Shown here: positions 33,615 to 41,612 of the stretch, in pieces | Layout: each line of letters begins with the position of its first letter | How positions within the stretch are numbered: the stretch's first letter is position 1 | From: Candidatus Leptofilum proximum | GTDB lineage: Bacteria > Chloroflexota > Anaerolineae > Promineifilales > Promineifilaceae | DNA: 64,000 nucleotides | Reading direction: 5' to 3' | Assembly: GCA_016710325.1 (NCBI GenBank) | Contig: JADJXK010000002.1 | Span: 2,480,001 to 2,544,000, forward strand | The notes under the pieces: model-generated | Databases searched by the model: none | What the model was told of the DNA's origin: nothing | What the model saw: only the letters and a program-made list of their open reading frames with translations | Position numbers and translations under genes: made by a program

Positions 33615-35384
33615 TTAACCACTTCCTTCCATCTTAGCCAAAGGAATGGTAAAAGTAAATGTGCTCCCCGTACCCAATTCACTTTGGAAGGTAATTTCGC
33701 CATCTTGGGCCTCTACCATGCGGCGCACAATAGAAAGCCCCAAACCCCATCCCGGCTGCTCTCGCACGGCCTTGTCTTCGGCGCGGAAGAACTGCGTGAA
33801 CAACTTTTGCTGGTCTTCTTCGGAAATCCCTAGCCCGTTGTCTTGAATACTGACGTAGGCGGAACGGCCGTTGGGCCAGGCACGCACCACAATTTCGCCA
33901 CCTTCTGGGGTGTATTTGTTGGCGTTGCTCATCAGGTTAGAGATTACCTGGGCAATGCGCGTGGCATCGGCATACACCAGCGGCAGTTCGTCTTCAATGT
34001 CGATGTGCAGCGATTGCTGGCGGGTGCTGATGCGCTCGCGCAGGCTGTCGGCTACGTCGGCCACCACTTCACGCAGGTCAAACGGCTTCAGATCAAACTT
34101 CATGCGGCCGCTTTCAATATGGTTAATGTCCGACAGATCGCTGATCAGCGAACTCATCCGGGTGAGATTGCGCCGAATCACTTCCAGAAACTGCTTTTGC
34201 TGATCGCTCAGCGGCCCGGCCAGACCTGCATTCATCAAGTCCGTGTACCCCTTGATGGACGTCATGGGCACGCGTAGTTCATGAGCCACCAGAGAGATAA
34301 ACTCGCTTTTGGCTTTGTTGGCATCTTGAATGGCTTCATAGAGTTTGGCGTTTTTAATAGCAACGGCCGCCCGGTCCGCCAGCCGCTCGACGAAGGCAAT
34401 ATCTTCACGGTTGATTTCGACGTTCTGCTGGGTTTCCAGGGTGATGAGACCGCTAATCTCACCTTCTTGCACAATGGGCACGGCCAGCTGCATCGTGGCC
34501 GGGGTGCCGTCCACCGACTCTTCTTCGGAGACACCGCGGGTGAGCACGGACCGTTTTTCCTGCATGATCTGGGACACAACAGGGTGGCGCTGCGGCACCA
34601 ACCGGCTTTCGCTGTGCTCCTCTTCACCACGGAACACCATCAAGCGCAAAACCTGGCGCGTACCCAGGTTAGCTACCTCAGAATCTTCAACGTCTAACTC
34701 TTCAAACAGGCCAATCGAGCCACCGGCCGCGTTGGTGAGGGCAATGGCCCAGTTCAGCGACAGGCTGAGCACCTGGTTCAGCTCCAGCGAGCGGTTCAGC
34801 TGTTGGTCAATGCGCTGGAAGAGGGAAAGCTCCTCGACGCGGCGGGCCAGGGCCTGGTCGGTTTGAGTGAAGAGGCGGGCGTTTTCAATGGCAATGGCAG
34901 CCTGGTTGGCAAAGGTCACCAGCAGGCCCAGGTCGTCCTTCTCAAAGACGCCGCTGAAGAGGCGGTTATCCACATAAACCGCGCCGAGGGTGCTGCCGCG
35001 CACCTGCAGCGGGGCGCACATGATGGAGCGCAGCTGGTAGCCCACCACGCTGGTCTGGTCGGAAAAACGGACATCTTCCTGGGCGTTGCTAGACAAAATG
35101 CCTTCGCCTTTTTTGATGGCCCGGTCGATCACCGTGTAGCTGACGTTGACGGCATCGTCTTCGATGGTTTCCTGGTCGAAGTTACGCGCGGCGCGGGTTT
35201 GCAGACGGCCGCTTTCGTGGTCATAGAGCATGAGGAAGCCGCGTTCGGCGCCAGTGAGTTGGATGATGGAGTCCATGACCTGGTTCAGCACTTCGCCCAG
35301 GTCCAGCGATTTACCCAGCTGGGAGCTGACTTCGTAAAGGGCCGCGAGCCGGGCTTCTTGTCGTTCAATCAGTTGGTTACTCAT
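33615..35384 (-). CDS. GAF-GAF sensor histidine kinase
   Basis: 589 residues, soluble. GAF1 (about 10-165), GAF2 (about 185-350), HisKA H-box VAHELRVPMTSIKGY (histidine about 369), HATPase N-box NLMSNANKYTPEGGE, G1 DNGLGIS, G2 GWGLGLSIV. I start it at MSNQLIERQEARL (35384). No response regulator is adjacent, so the partner is unknown. Upstream it faces the truncated gene and the mobile element. Confidence 0.9.
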   Translation of the reverse strand: MSNQLIERQEARLAALYEVSSQLGKSLDLGEVLNQVMDSIIQLTGAERGFLMLYDHESGRLQTRAARNFDQETIEDDAVNVSYTVIDRAIKKGEGILSSNAQEDVRFSDQTSVVGYQLRSIMCAPLQVRGSTLGAVYVDNRLFSGVFEKDDLGLLVTFANQAAIAIENARLFTQTDQALARRVEELSLFQRIDQQLNRSLELNQVLSLSLNWAIALTNAAGGSIGLFEELDVEDSEVANLGTRQVLRLMVFRGEEEHSESRLVPQRHPVVSQIMQEKRSVLTRGVSEEESVDGTPATMQLAVPIVQEGEISGLITLETQQNVEINREDIAFVERLADRAAVAIKNAKLYEAIQDANKAKSEFISLVAHELRVPMTSIKGYTDLMNAGLAGPLSDQQKQFLEVIRRNLTRMSSLISDLSDINHIESGRMKFDLKPFDLREVVADVADSLRERISTRQQSLHIDIEDELPLVYADATRIAQVISNLMSNANKYTPEGGEIVVRAWPNGRSAYVSIQDNGLGISEEDQQKLFTQFFRAEDKAVREQPGWGLGLSIVRRMVEAQDGEITFQSELGTGSTFTFTIPLAKMEGSG

Positions 35385-35712
35385 GGGATTTCCCTGATTT
35401 GTTATTGCAATCATAGTTACGTTTTTGCTTGTGGCCTGTGCCGGGTAGGGCAACGGCCGTTTACCGCAGTACAGGCTAATTTATATGAATGAACGTACTG
35501 CGTGCCGGTTTCCATTGTAATCAATTCTGTTTGGGCCCCACGCATAAATTGCGTGAAAAAAATAGTAGAGAAGTAGGGTAGCAATGGGCTGTTGGTTTTT
35601 ATACCAAGGCGCAGAAAGACCGCATTTCTCCTTTGCGCCCTGGCGGGAGTTAATCAATTTGCCTGACAAAATTGGAAGGGAGGGGTGAGTGGATTTACGG
35701 CCGTATTCTGGG

Positions 35713-35718
35713 TAAACT
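35713..35718 (+). promoter_or_regulatory. TAAACT -10 box, leaderless
   Basis: TAAACT with exactly 7 nt to the ATG at 35726, matching the other leaderless genes of the window. Confidence 0.4.
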
Positions 35719-35725
35719 GAGCAGG

Positions 35726-35866
35726 ATGAAAACGCTATCCCAGCAGAACTTTCTGAAGACCTTGCCCGATGTCCTGATTCCGCACCTGCCGCCAAAGCTG
35801 CAAAAAATTCAGGTACGCCAGCCGTGGCAGTGGCTCATCCAATTCCACTTTGGTGATTCGTATTGA
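35726..35866 (+). pseudogene. Host gene fragment cut by the mobile element (5' part)
   Basis: 46 codons beginning MKTLSQQNFLKTLPDVLIPHL, amphipathic and protein-like, with a -10 box at the leaderless distance. The frame then runs into the 3' end of the serine recombinase gene on the other strand and stops at 35864-35866. This is what insertion into the N-terminal part of a longer gene would leave. I did not find the matching 3' part near 52.5-53 kb. Confidence 0.5.
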
Positions 35867-37478
35867 ATGCTGTTGGCAGGCGGTCTTGCCCCAAGATGCA
35901 GCGGAATTCTGCCCAATGCTGACCCGCTTCGCCTTCCCTTGCTGCTGGCTCGTAGGTGAGGGTGATCTCCATCTGAATCATCTTGTAAATCTTACGCTGA
36001 TCAGCTGGGTCAGTGCTTGCCAAGTCTGCACCTTCCCGTATTTGCTGCGCGTACCGCTCTATTGTTTCAATTTCATGCTCGTCAGGAATACGTGGTTGCA
36101 CATCAGCTTGCAGTTCATCAATTGCCTGTTCTATGTTCCCAATTTGCTTATCAATCCGAGTTTTTTCTTCTGATATTTCGTCTAAAGTGAGAGCGCCAGC
36201 CGTGTAAGCTTTAATCAATCGCTTCTTCTCAGCTTGTAGTTCTTCTAATTTGTGTTTGTTGGTTTCTATCATCTTGACCAACGGTTGCAGCTCATTAAGC
36301 CGCTGTTGTTCATGTAACTTCCAGGCCTCATGTAATTTTTGCGGATTAAGCAGAATTTCTTGTACCCATTGCCAGATTATAGGGTCTATAACATCCGTTC
36401 TTAACGAAGGCATATCACAGGTTCTTTCATAACGAGAAGAAAGATGTTTAGTTGAACAACGGTAGTATCGATGAGGTATACCTTTGTATGGGCGCGTTAC
36501 GCCAACCATCCCACTTCCACATCGCCCGCACTTCATAGTGCCTCCCAACGGATAATAGTAGTGACCCTTTGTTTCGCGTTGCCGTTTGTTTCTCTTTCGC
36601 TGCTGTTGGACAAGGTTAAAGGTTTTTTCATCGATTATGGAAGGTACTTCCACTAAAAGCCATTCAGAACGAGGGCGTGCTACCTGTTTCGTTTTTCCAT
36701 CCCTGTCTTTTACATTCTTCGTTTTTCGATAATACCAGCGGCCCACATACGTCTCATTATTTAGAATGCCGCTCATTGTGCCAGTAGACCATCCTTCACG
36801 TGAACGTCTTGTTTTGTGATTTTGTCCCTTGGTAGGTGTCGGTATGTTGCGTTCCTTGAGATAACGACAAATGCTTAATAAAGCCTTGCCTTCATAAGCG
36901 TAAAGATCAAAAATAAGCCGTACTATTTCCGCCTCACGCTCGTTAATTACAAGCACTCGCTTGCCGTCTATCTCAACCACATCATAGCCAAAAGGCGCAT
37001 TACTACCACCAAGTATGACATTTCCGGCTGCAACAGACCGAATACAACCGCGTTTGGTTCGCTCTAATGTTTTTTCCCGCTCAAATTCAGCAAATTCAGA
37101 CATTAAGCCCTTGAGCAGCCGCCCTTCCGCCGTGTCCTCAAACTGACCTATCACGTATTCAACAGTTATCCCAAGTGCCTGTAGGTCTATCTCAATTGAA
37201 AGCTGCTTAAACTTGTTACGTGCGAGGCGATCTAGTTCCCGAACCACCAACACATCATAACCACCTTCATGGGCCAGCTTAAGTACCTTTTGCAGCTCTG
37301 GTAGCCAATTGGCACCGGAAGTCTGTCTATCTCGTTCCTCGTGGAATTCACCGACAATTTGATAATTCTTGCTTTCGGCATATTTACGACAATCGGCCAA
37401 CTGGCCATCTATGCCGGATGTGGCGTACTTCCGATCATCCCCGCTAACTCTGGCGTATAAAACTGCTCTTTTACTCAT
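35835..37478 (-). CDS. Large serine recombinase (integrase)
   Basis: 547 residues. Resolvase domain with the catalytic serine in YARVSGDD (about residue 12), arginines in VVRELDRLARN, then the recombinase domain (about 170-270). A zinc ribbon follows (MKCGRCGSGMVG ... YRCSTK ... CDMP), then a coiled coil (about 395-475). It integrates and, with a directionality factor, excises the element. AAGGAAGGTTGAA precedes the ATG. The gene has no ACGGCCGT palindrome, unlike most neighbours, which suits more recent arrival. Confidence 0.93.
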   Translation of the reverse strand: MSKRAVLYARVSGDDRKYATSGIDGQLADCRKYAESKNYQIVGEFHEERDRQTSGANWLPELQKVLKLAHEGGYDVLVVRELDRLARNKFKQLSIEIDLQALGITVEYVIGQFEDTAEGRLLKGLMSEFAEFEREKTLERTKRGCIRSVAAGNVILGGSNAPFGYDVVEIDGKRVLVINEREAEIVRLIFDLYAYEGKALLSICRYLKERNIPTPTKGQNHKTRRSREGWSTGTMSGILNNETYVGRWYYRKTKNVKDRDGKTKQVARPRSEWLLVEVPSIIDEKTFNLVQQQRKRNKRQRETKGHYYYPLGGTMKCGRCGSGMVGVTRPYKGIPHRYYRCSTKHLSSRYERTCDMPSLRTDVIDPIIWQWVQEILLNPQKLHEAWKLHEQQRLNELQPLVKMIETNKHKLEELQAEKKRLIKAYTAGALTLDEISEEKTRIDKQIGNIEQAIDELQADVQPRIPDEHEIETIERYAQQIREGADLASTDPADQRKIYKMIQMEITLTYEPAAREGEAGQHWAEFRCILGQDRLPTAFNTNHQSGIG

Positions 37479-37587
37479 TTCAACCTTCCTTGGATTGTTG
37501 CCGCACTGAATACGGCTGAATTTAACTTATCAATGTCTACATGCATTACTTTGGCCGACTTTATTGGCCAAATCGGTCTGAAATGTT

Positions 37588-38400
37588 TCAACTTTTCTGC
37601 GGTCCCACCCCATTGCTTGGGACAGTTGCCGACAGTTTTCGAGATCGGGATAACCATCTCTCGGCCGTTCGTTCAGAAACGCCATACAGATTTACTATTT
37701 GTTCAGTCGAGTAGCTGGCCATTGAGCGCCGCTGCTCTTCACCCAGTTTCCGCCAATCTGCGGCTGTAACTGTCGGCTTAACTGTCGGGATATCTGTCCG
37801 CAAAACTGACTTTTGGGTCTCCATTCGCTTTAGCTTCAACTCATGGTCCAGTCGCATCTTTTCCAGCTCTACCTGTCGTTCCCAGGCCAGCTGGTCCGCT
37901 GCCCTCGCCCCATCTTGCTCCAAGACCATAGCGGCTTCCCGTTCTGCTTTGCGACTGTCCTCGGTTAAGCCCAGCAGGAGATAAACCATGCCGGCGATGA
38001 TGAACATCACCACGCCGGTCACCTTGGCATTGAAGTCGGTGTTCTCAAACAGGAGGATGCCCCCGATACCAATGAGCAGGTAAACACCCGTAATGGCCAC
38101 GGCCGTTTTGGCTTTCCCCGTCTCCCCTTTGCTGTAAAACTCAACGGCGCGATGCGCAGCCATCAGTCCAACAATTTCCAACCCCAGCGCAGAAATCCCG
38201 GCCAGCGTCAGCGCCAGCCGCTGGTCTTCCGTCATGGTCAATACCTGGCCGTAAACGCTGTGAGCAAAGAAAAATGCTGGTGCCAGCGGCACTACAAACG
38301 GGGCCAGGCGGCTGATGGAGGCGGTAACAATATTGCCCACCATGCCAAACAAGGCATCGGCATACTGTTCGGTATCGGTCATCCAGTTTGGTTGCTTCAT
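37588..38400 (-). CDS. Membrane protein with coiled coil and C-terminal HTH
   Basis: 270 residues. Three to four hydrophobic segments (about 25-45, 65-80, 95-115, 120-140), then a charged coiled coil (DSRKAEREAAMVLEQDGARAADQ...LEKMRLDHELKLKRMETQ). A C-terminal block resembles an HTH of the sigma/Sporulation type (YSTEQIVNLYGVSERTAERWLSRSR). The combination of membrane anchor and DNA-binding-like tail is unusual. AAAAGGAGAGTTT precedes the ATG at 38400. Function unknown. Confidence 0.7.
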   Translation of the reverse strand: MKQPNWMTDTEQYADALFGMVGNIVTASISRLAPFVVPLAPAFFFAHSVYGQVLTMTEDQRLALTLAGISALGLEIVGLMAAHRAVEFYSKGETGKAKTAVAITGVYLLIGIGGILLFENTDFNAKVTGVVMFIIAGMVYLLLGLTEDSRKAEREAAMVLEQDGARAADQLAWERQVELEKMRLDHELKLKRMETQKSVLRTDIPTVKPTVTAADWRKLGEEQRRSMASYSTEQIVNLYGVSERTAERWLSRSRKLSATVPSNGVGPQKS

Positions 38401-38590
38401 AAACTCTCCTTTTAGGTCTGCCAGCATCAAGCAGCAGCAGCGGACAAGCCTTCTGCGACAGCCAACTGAAAGAATGATGGGTGTGATTAAGAAAAGTTTG
38501 GGAAGAGGAATTTAATTATACTAAATTTCGTATAGTTTTGCCAACATTTCCCCCACCTTTTCCGTTTTGGAATTTTTCATTTTCTAGTAG

Positions 38591-38596
38591 TAAAAT
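38591..38596 (+). promoter_or_regulatory. TAAAAT -10 box, leaderless
   Basis: TAAAAT with 6 nt before the ATG at 38603. The 200-bp gap 38401-38602 separates divergent genes and must hold both promoters. Confidence 0.4.
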
Positions 38597-38602
38597 GGTT
38601 GT

Positions 38603-38791
38603 ATGTCAGAGCTTTTAACGATTAAAGAAGCGGCCAAAGAGCTGGGCATCTCGGGACGTCGGGTCCTTCAATTCTGCAATTCGGGGCGGCTGGGTAAGCA
38701 ATACAGCTGGCAGTGGCTCATCACGCGTGAAGAGCTGGAAGCCTTCAAAAAACTGCCTCGACCCCATGGCCGACCGCGCAAAGAAGAATAG
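38603..38791 (+). CDS. Excisionase-like MerR/HTH_17 protein
   Basis: 62 residues: LTIKEAAKELGISGRRVLQFCNSGRLG...WLITREELEAF is the full HTH_17 excisionase fold, with a basic tail GRPRKEE. It is the only plus-strand gene in the element and is the candidate directionality factor or early regulator. A 15-bp stretch in it (38708-38722) is identical to the left junction of the element (35825-35839). Confidence 0.8.
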   Translation: MSELLTIKEAAKELGISGRRVLQFCNSGRLGKQYSWQWLITREELEAFKKLPRPHGRPRKEE

Positions 38792-38830
38792 CTACAACTT
38801 CCTCCCCTTTTCTCTGTAATCACCAGAATT

Positions 38831-39706
38831 TCAAGCCAAGGAAGCGGCCGTTTCCTGGTTGTCTGGCTCGCCAACTTCTCCACCCTCGACACTTTTACCT
38901 CGCAGCGAGGCACCAGCCAGAATAATCCGCTGACCATCCTTCATCCGGTCCGCCAGGTAGCCAAAGTGCGTAGTCAGCTGCCCCGGCAGCATATTGGTCG
39001 CAATCATTGTCGCCTGCTTTTGGCGCACGTTGTACCGTTCATCCAAAATGGCAAAAAGAAAGGCTCTGGACCAGGCGGTATCGGCGATGCGGTCTACCTC
39101 GTCAATGGCCAGGAAGGGGTAACGGCCGTATCTGGCCTTAATCGCTTGCTCGCTGGCGTCCTGTGCTGCCGGGTCTTCGCTAAAAACAGCTTTGGCCTCA
39201 CTGAGGATGTCATCAGCTCGCCGGTAGAGCGCCGGCACACCTAGTCGGCACAGGGCGGCGACAGTGGCTTTCATCAGACCAGACTTGCCCACGCCATACG
39301 GACCATACAGGGAAACCCAGCCTTGCGGTTGAGGTGCAGCGGCAATGAGCTGCCGGGCCGTGGCTACAGCCCGGGCCTTGCCCGTCGCCTCGGCCAGGTA
39401 CTCTATTGACCAGCCATATTCCTCTGGCTGCAAGCCACTTTGCGACAGCAGGTAGGTCACTCTGTCGCTTTCCAGTTCGGGATCACAGACGGGGCAGGCC
39501 GTCTGGATATACTCCTCCTTCCCCCGACTGCTGGCACGAAAGGTCAGTGTGCCCAGGCCAAAACAGTTGCGGCAGGTAAAGGTGTAACTATCTCCCTCAT
39601 TACAAAACGTTAGCGCCTTCCCCTGGAGTCTGGCGGTCAACAGCCGACTGTAGCAGCTGTTATCCACAACGATTTGTGTCTCTGGTGGTATTTGGATCGT
39701 TTTCAT
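38831..39706 (-). CDS. DnaC/IstB-like helicase-loader ATPase
   Basis: 291 residues. An N-terminal zinc-binding region (CRNCFGLG ... CPVCDPE) precedes AAA+ motifs: Walker A GPYGVGKS, Walker B PFLAIDEVDRI, sensor-like TMIATNM. DnaC-type proteins load the replicative helicase. The start overlaps the stop of the upstream replication gene by 4 nt (ATGA). It suggests that the element can direct replication initiation, at least after excision. Confidence 0.85.
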   Translation of the reverse strand: MKTIQIPPETQIVVDNSCYSRLLTARLQGKALTFCNEGDSYTFTCRNCFGLGTLTFRASSRGKEEYIQTACPVCDPELESDRVTYLLSQSGLQPEEYGWSIEYLAEATGKARAVATARQLIAAAPQPQGWVSLYGPYGVGKSGLMKATVAALCRLGVPALYRRADDILSEAKAVFSEDPAAQDASEQAIKARYGRYPFLAIDEVDRIADTAWSRAFLFAILDERYNVRQKQATMIATNMLPGQLTTHFGYLADRMKDGQRIILAGASLRGKSVEGGEVGEPDNQETAASLA

Positions 39707-40575
39707 AATGCTCCCGTGGCCAGCAGCTGGTTCAACCGTTCGGCTTCGTCTAGGGTCACTGCTGGTGAGGCCGTATTTGCGGCCGCCCCATTTTGCTGCT
39801 TATCTTTCCAGGTCATCCACCCATCCAGCATCTTCTGGTAGTTGGCCTCGTTCTTTACAAAAAAGTCAAAGGAAAACCAGGATTCACTTTGCAGCGTCGG
39901 ACTTTGGGCGGCGGTGGTCAAAGCTGTTTCATAACTGTCCCGAAAGTGGCTGCTTTTCAGCCGTTCCCGCACTTTTTCCCGTTGGGCAGCCGTACGGCGG
40001 GGCTGAGGCTTGCCTGGGAAGCAGCGTTCCCAGGCGGCAAAGATTGCCTCAACCTCGTCTTTGGGGGCTGCCGCCGCAGGCGGAGCAAAGTTTTCCTGTT
40101 CCTGTTCTTTTTCTTTTTCTCTCTCTTTTTCTTTTTCTTGTTCTTGTTCGCTCGCCGCTGCTGGATAGGGTATCTGCGGTTGTTGCCGTGGCTGGATAGG
40201 GTATCTGCTCTGGTAATGTTCGGTGTATAGGGTTTTGACGATACCCGCGGGAACAGCGGCGATATCCTTGTCGATTTTCACTCTTACCTTGCCGCTGCCG
40301 CTGTCGTTGTATTTGCGCAAATTAACCACCCATACCACATCATTGTCGTAGAGCACCTGCCCCGCCTCAATAAAAACAGCCAGACCGGCCTGAACAACAG
40401 ATTCGTCCAAACCGGTCTCAAAACAGATGACCGGCAGGGGCAGTTCGTAGATCCCAGCGACGCTGGCCCGCTCATTACCAAAGAGGTAGATGAACAGCAG
40501 CTTGTGCGCCGGCTCTAGACTGAGAAACCAGCTGTCTTTCCAGATGCGGGTATGAATTTGCCGGTATTCTGCCAT
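39703..40575 (-). CDS. Replisome-organizer-like replication protein
   Basis: 290 residues. N-terminal winged-helix pattern of phage O/DnaD-type initiators (YRQIHTRIWKDSWFLSLEPAHKLLFIYLFGNER, then VVQAGLAVFIEAGQVLYDNDVVWV). A Glu/Lys/Gln run (about 143-162) and a C-terminal domain (KVRERLKSSHFRDSYETALT, WFSFDFFVKNEANYQKMLDGWM) follow. Paired with the DnaC-like gene as in many phages. Confidence 0.75.
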   Translation of the reverse strand: MAEYRQIHTRIWKDSWFLSLEPAHKLLFIYLFGNERASVAGIYELPLPVICFETGLDESVVQAGLAVFIEAGQVLYDNDVVWVVNLRKYNDSGSGKVRVKIDKDIAAVPAGIVKTLYTEHYQSRYPIQPRQQPQIPYPAAASEQEQEKEKEREKEKEQEQENFAPPAAAAPKDEVEAIFAAWERCFPGKPQPRRTAAQREKVRERLKSSHFRDSYETALTTAAQSPTLQSESWFSFDFFVKNEANYQKMLDGWMTWKDKQQNGAAANTASPAVTLDEAERLNQLLATGAL

Positions 40576-40578
40576 TGT

Positions 40579-40764
40579 CTACTCAGCTGGAGACGAAGAC
40601 GGCGTATAAAGCCCTTCGTAGTTGACTGGGTCCTGGCGGCCTGTCTGGACCCGGCCATCGGATTGTTGTTCTTTAGCCTTTTTCTGCCGGGCAGCCCGGA
40701 TGAGCAAGGCATACACTTTGCTCAATACCACGGCTTCGGGATCTAAATCTGGTTCATAGTTCAT
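40579..40764 (-). CDS. Small protein of the replication operon (61 aa)
   Basis: Starts MNYEPDLDPEAVVLSKVYALLIRA after AGGAGGTGAACG. Its ATG overlaps the stop of the previous gene (ATGA), and it ends 3 nt before the next start. The KVYALLIR segment resembles RVYAIILS in the 58-residue protein at 40977-41153, so the two may be related. Function unknown. Confidence 0.6.
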   Translation of the reverse strand: MNYEPDLDPEAVVLSKVYALLIRAARQKKAKEQQSDGRVQTGRQDPVNYEGLYTPSSSPAE

Positions 40765-40973
40765 CGTTCACCTCCTGAATGGGTTCGGGTCAGCAATTGG
40801 GCTTCCACAATGCTGTGGATATGCAGTGGTACGGCTTCTTCAGCCAGCACCGGGATCAATATCTTCAGCTCGCTGGCCTTCTCAAATACCAGGATGGGCA
40901 CTGCATCACCGATGCCGGACCCATCCCGCAGCAGCAGATGTTTCTCGAAGCATGTCTGAACGCCGTTTCTCAA
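40761..40973 (-). CDS. Small protein of the replication operon (70 aa)
   Basis: TTG start with GGAGGACTGATC upstream, ATGA overlap with the next gene. Sequence contains VFEKASELKILIPVLAEEAVPLHIHSI. No motif recognised. Confidence 0.5.
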   Translation of the reverse strand: MRNGVQTCFEKHLLLRDGSGIGDAVPILVFEKASELKILIPVLAEEAVPLHIHSIVEAQLLTRTHSGGER

Positions 40974-40976
40974 AGA

Positions 40977-41153
40977 TCAGTCCTCCGCTGATGGTTTCTG
41001 TTTTGGTTGGCGGCGCTGCCGGCGTGGCAACTCAACCGGCTCATCCGGTTCACCCCAGTCGGGCGACAGGATGATGGCATACACGCGGGCCAACAGTTTG
41101 GCTCGTGCTTCTTTGAGCATGGGATCTAGCGAATCTGTTTGACCATTGTCCAT
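40977..41153 (-). CDS. Small protein of the replication operon (58 aa)
   Basis: Begins MDNGQTDSLDPMLKEARAKL, contains LLARVYAIILSPDW, and ends in a basic tail before a TGA at 40977. The start lies within the upstream RHH gene (28-nt overlap) and the end is 3 nt before the next start, so it is translationally coupled. No function recognised. Confidence 0.6.
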   Translation of the reverse strand: MDNGQTDSLDPMLKEARAKLLARVYAIILSPDWGEPDEPVELPRRQRRQPKQKPSAED

Positions 41154-41353
41154 GGCTTATCTTCTCCTTTGTTCGTCTCGGTTGGTTTGGCCGGGCGGGG
41201 TACGGGCGTCACGCCCAGCTCCTCCGCTTTCTCCAAAGCCAGGACACGCAGCAGGTCGCTGCGCGTGCGCCGCAGGTGCCGGGCCAGCGCGTCAATCATT
41301 TGCATTTCCCGCTGGGTAACGCGGATGTGGATATAGGCATCTCGTTTTCTCAT
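41126..41353 (-). CDS. Ribbon-helix-helix (CopG-like) regulator
   Basis: 75 residues. RHH pattern AYIHIRVTQREMQMIDALARHLRRTRSDLLRVLALEKAEEL with a disordered tail. GGAGGTTCAC precedes the ATG. First gene of the replication operon, just downstream of the TTGAC tandem repeats, so it probably binds them or the promoter and limits copy number or expression. Confidence 0.75.
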   Translation of the reverse strand: MRKRDAYIHIRVTQREMQMIDALARHLRRTRSDLLRVLALEKAEELGVTPVPRPAKPTETNKGEDKPWTMVKQIR

Positions 41354-41437
41354 GTGAACCTCCGTTGGGGTGGCAGGTAAATTTATTGGGCCACTTGGTA
41401 ACCACGGTAGCAGGGCAGCGCGTCACTGTCACCCAAG

Positions 41438-41486
41438 ATTGACACAATTGACAGAGTTGACACAAAGTTGATAAATTTGACAGAGA
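41438..41486. repeat. Iteron-like tandem TTGAC repeats
   Basis: Five units of the form (A/G/T)TTGAYA(C/G)A, with TTGAC/TTGAT starting at 41439, 41448, 41457, 41468 and 41477 (spacings 9, 9, 11, 9). Located between the terminator of the upstream gene and the RHH-led replication operon. Candidate replication origin or multi-site operator. Confidence 0.65.
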
Positions 41487-41541
41487 AGTTTTCCAATCAG
41501 GGTGATAGACTGGGGTTTGTCGAGGCCCCATGGCACAAAAA

Positions 41542-41583
41542 AACGCCTCACAGGTTGGTGTGCTGGCCAACCTGTAAGGCGTT
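41542..41583 (-). terminator. Strong intrinsic terminator
   Basis: A stem of about 16-17 bp, AACGCCT-ACAGGTTGG type arms (41542-41557 and 41567-41583) with one mismatch, and seven T on the minus strand. It ends the 41613-43058 transcript. Confidence 0.85.
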
Positions 41584-41612
41584 CGCAATGCAACAAACGG
41601 AAGCAGATGCCG

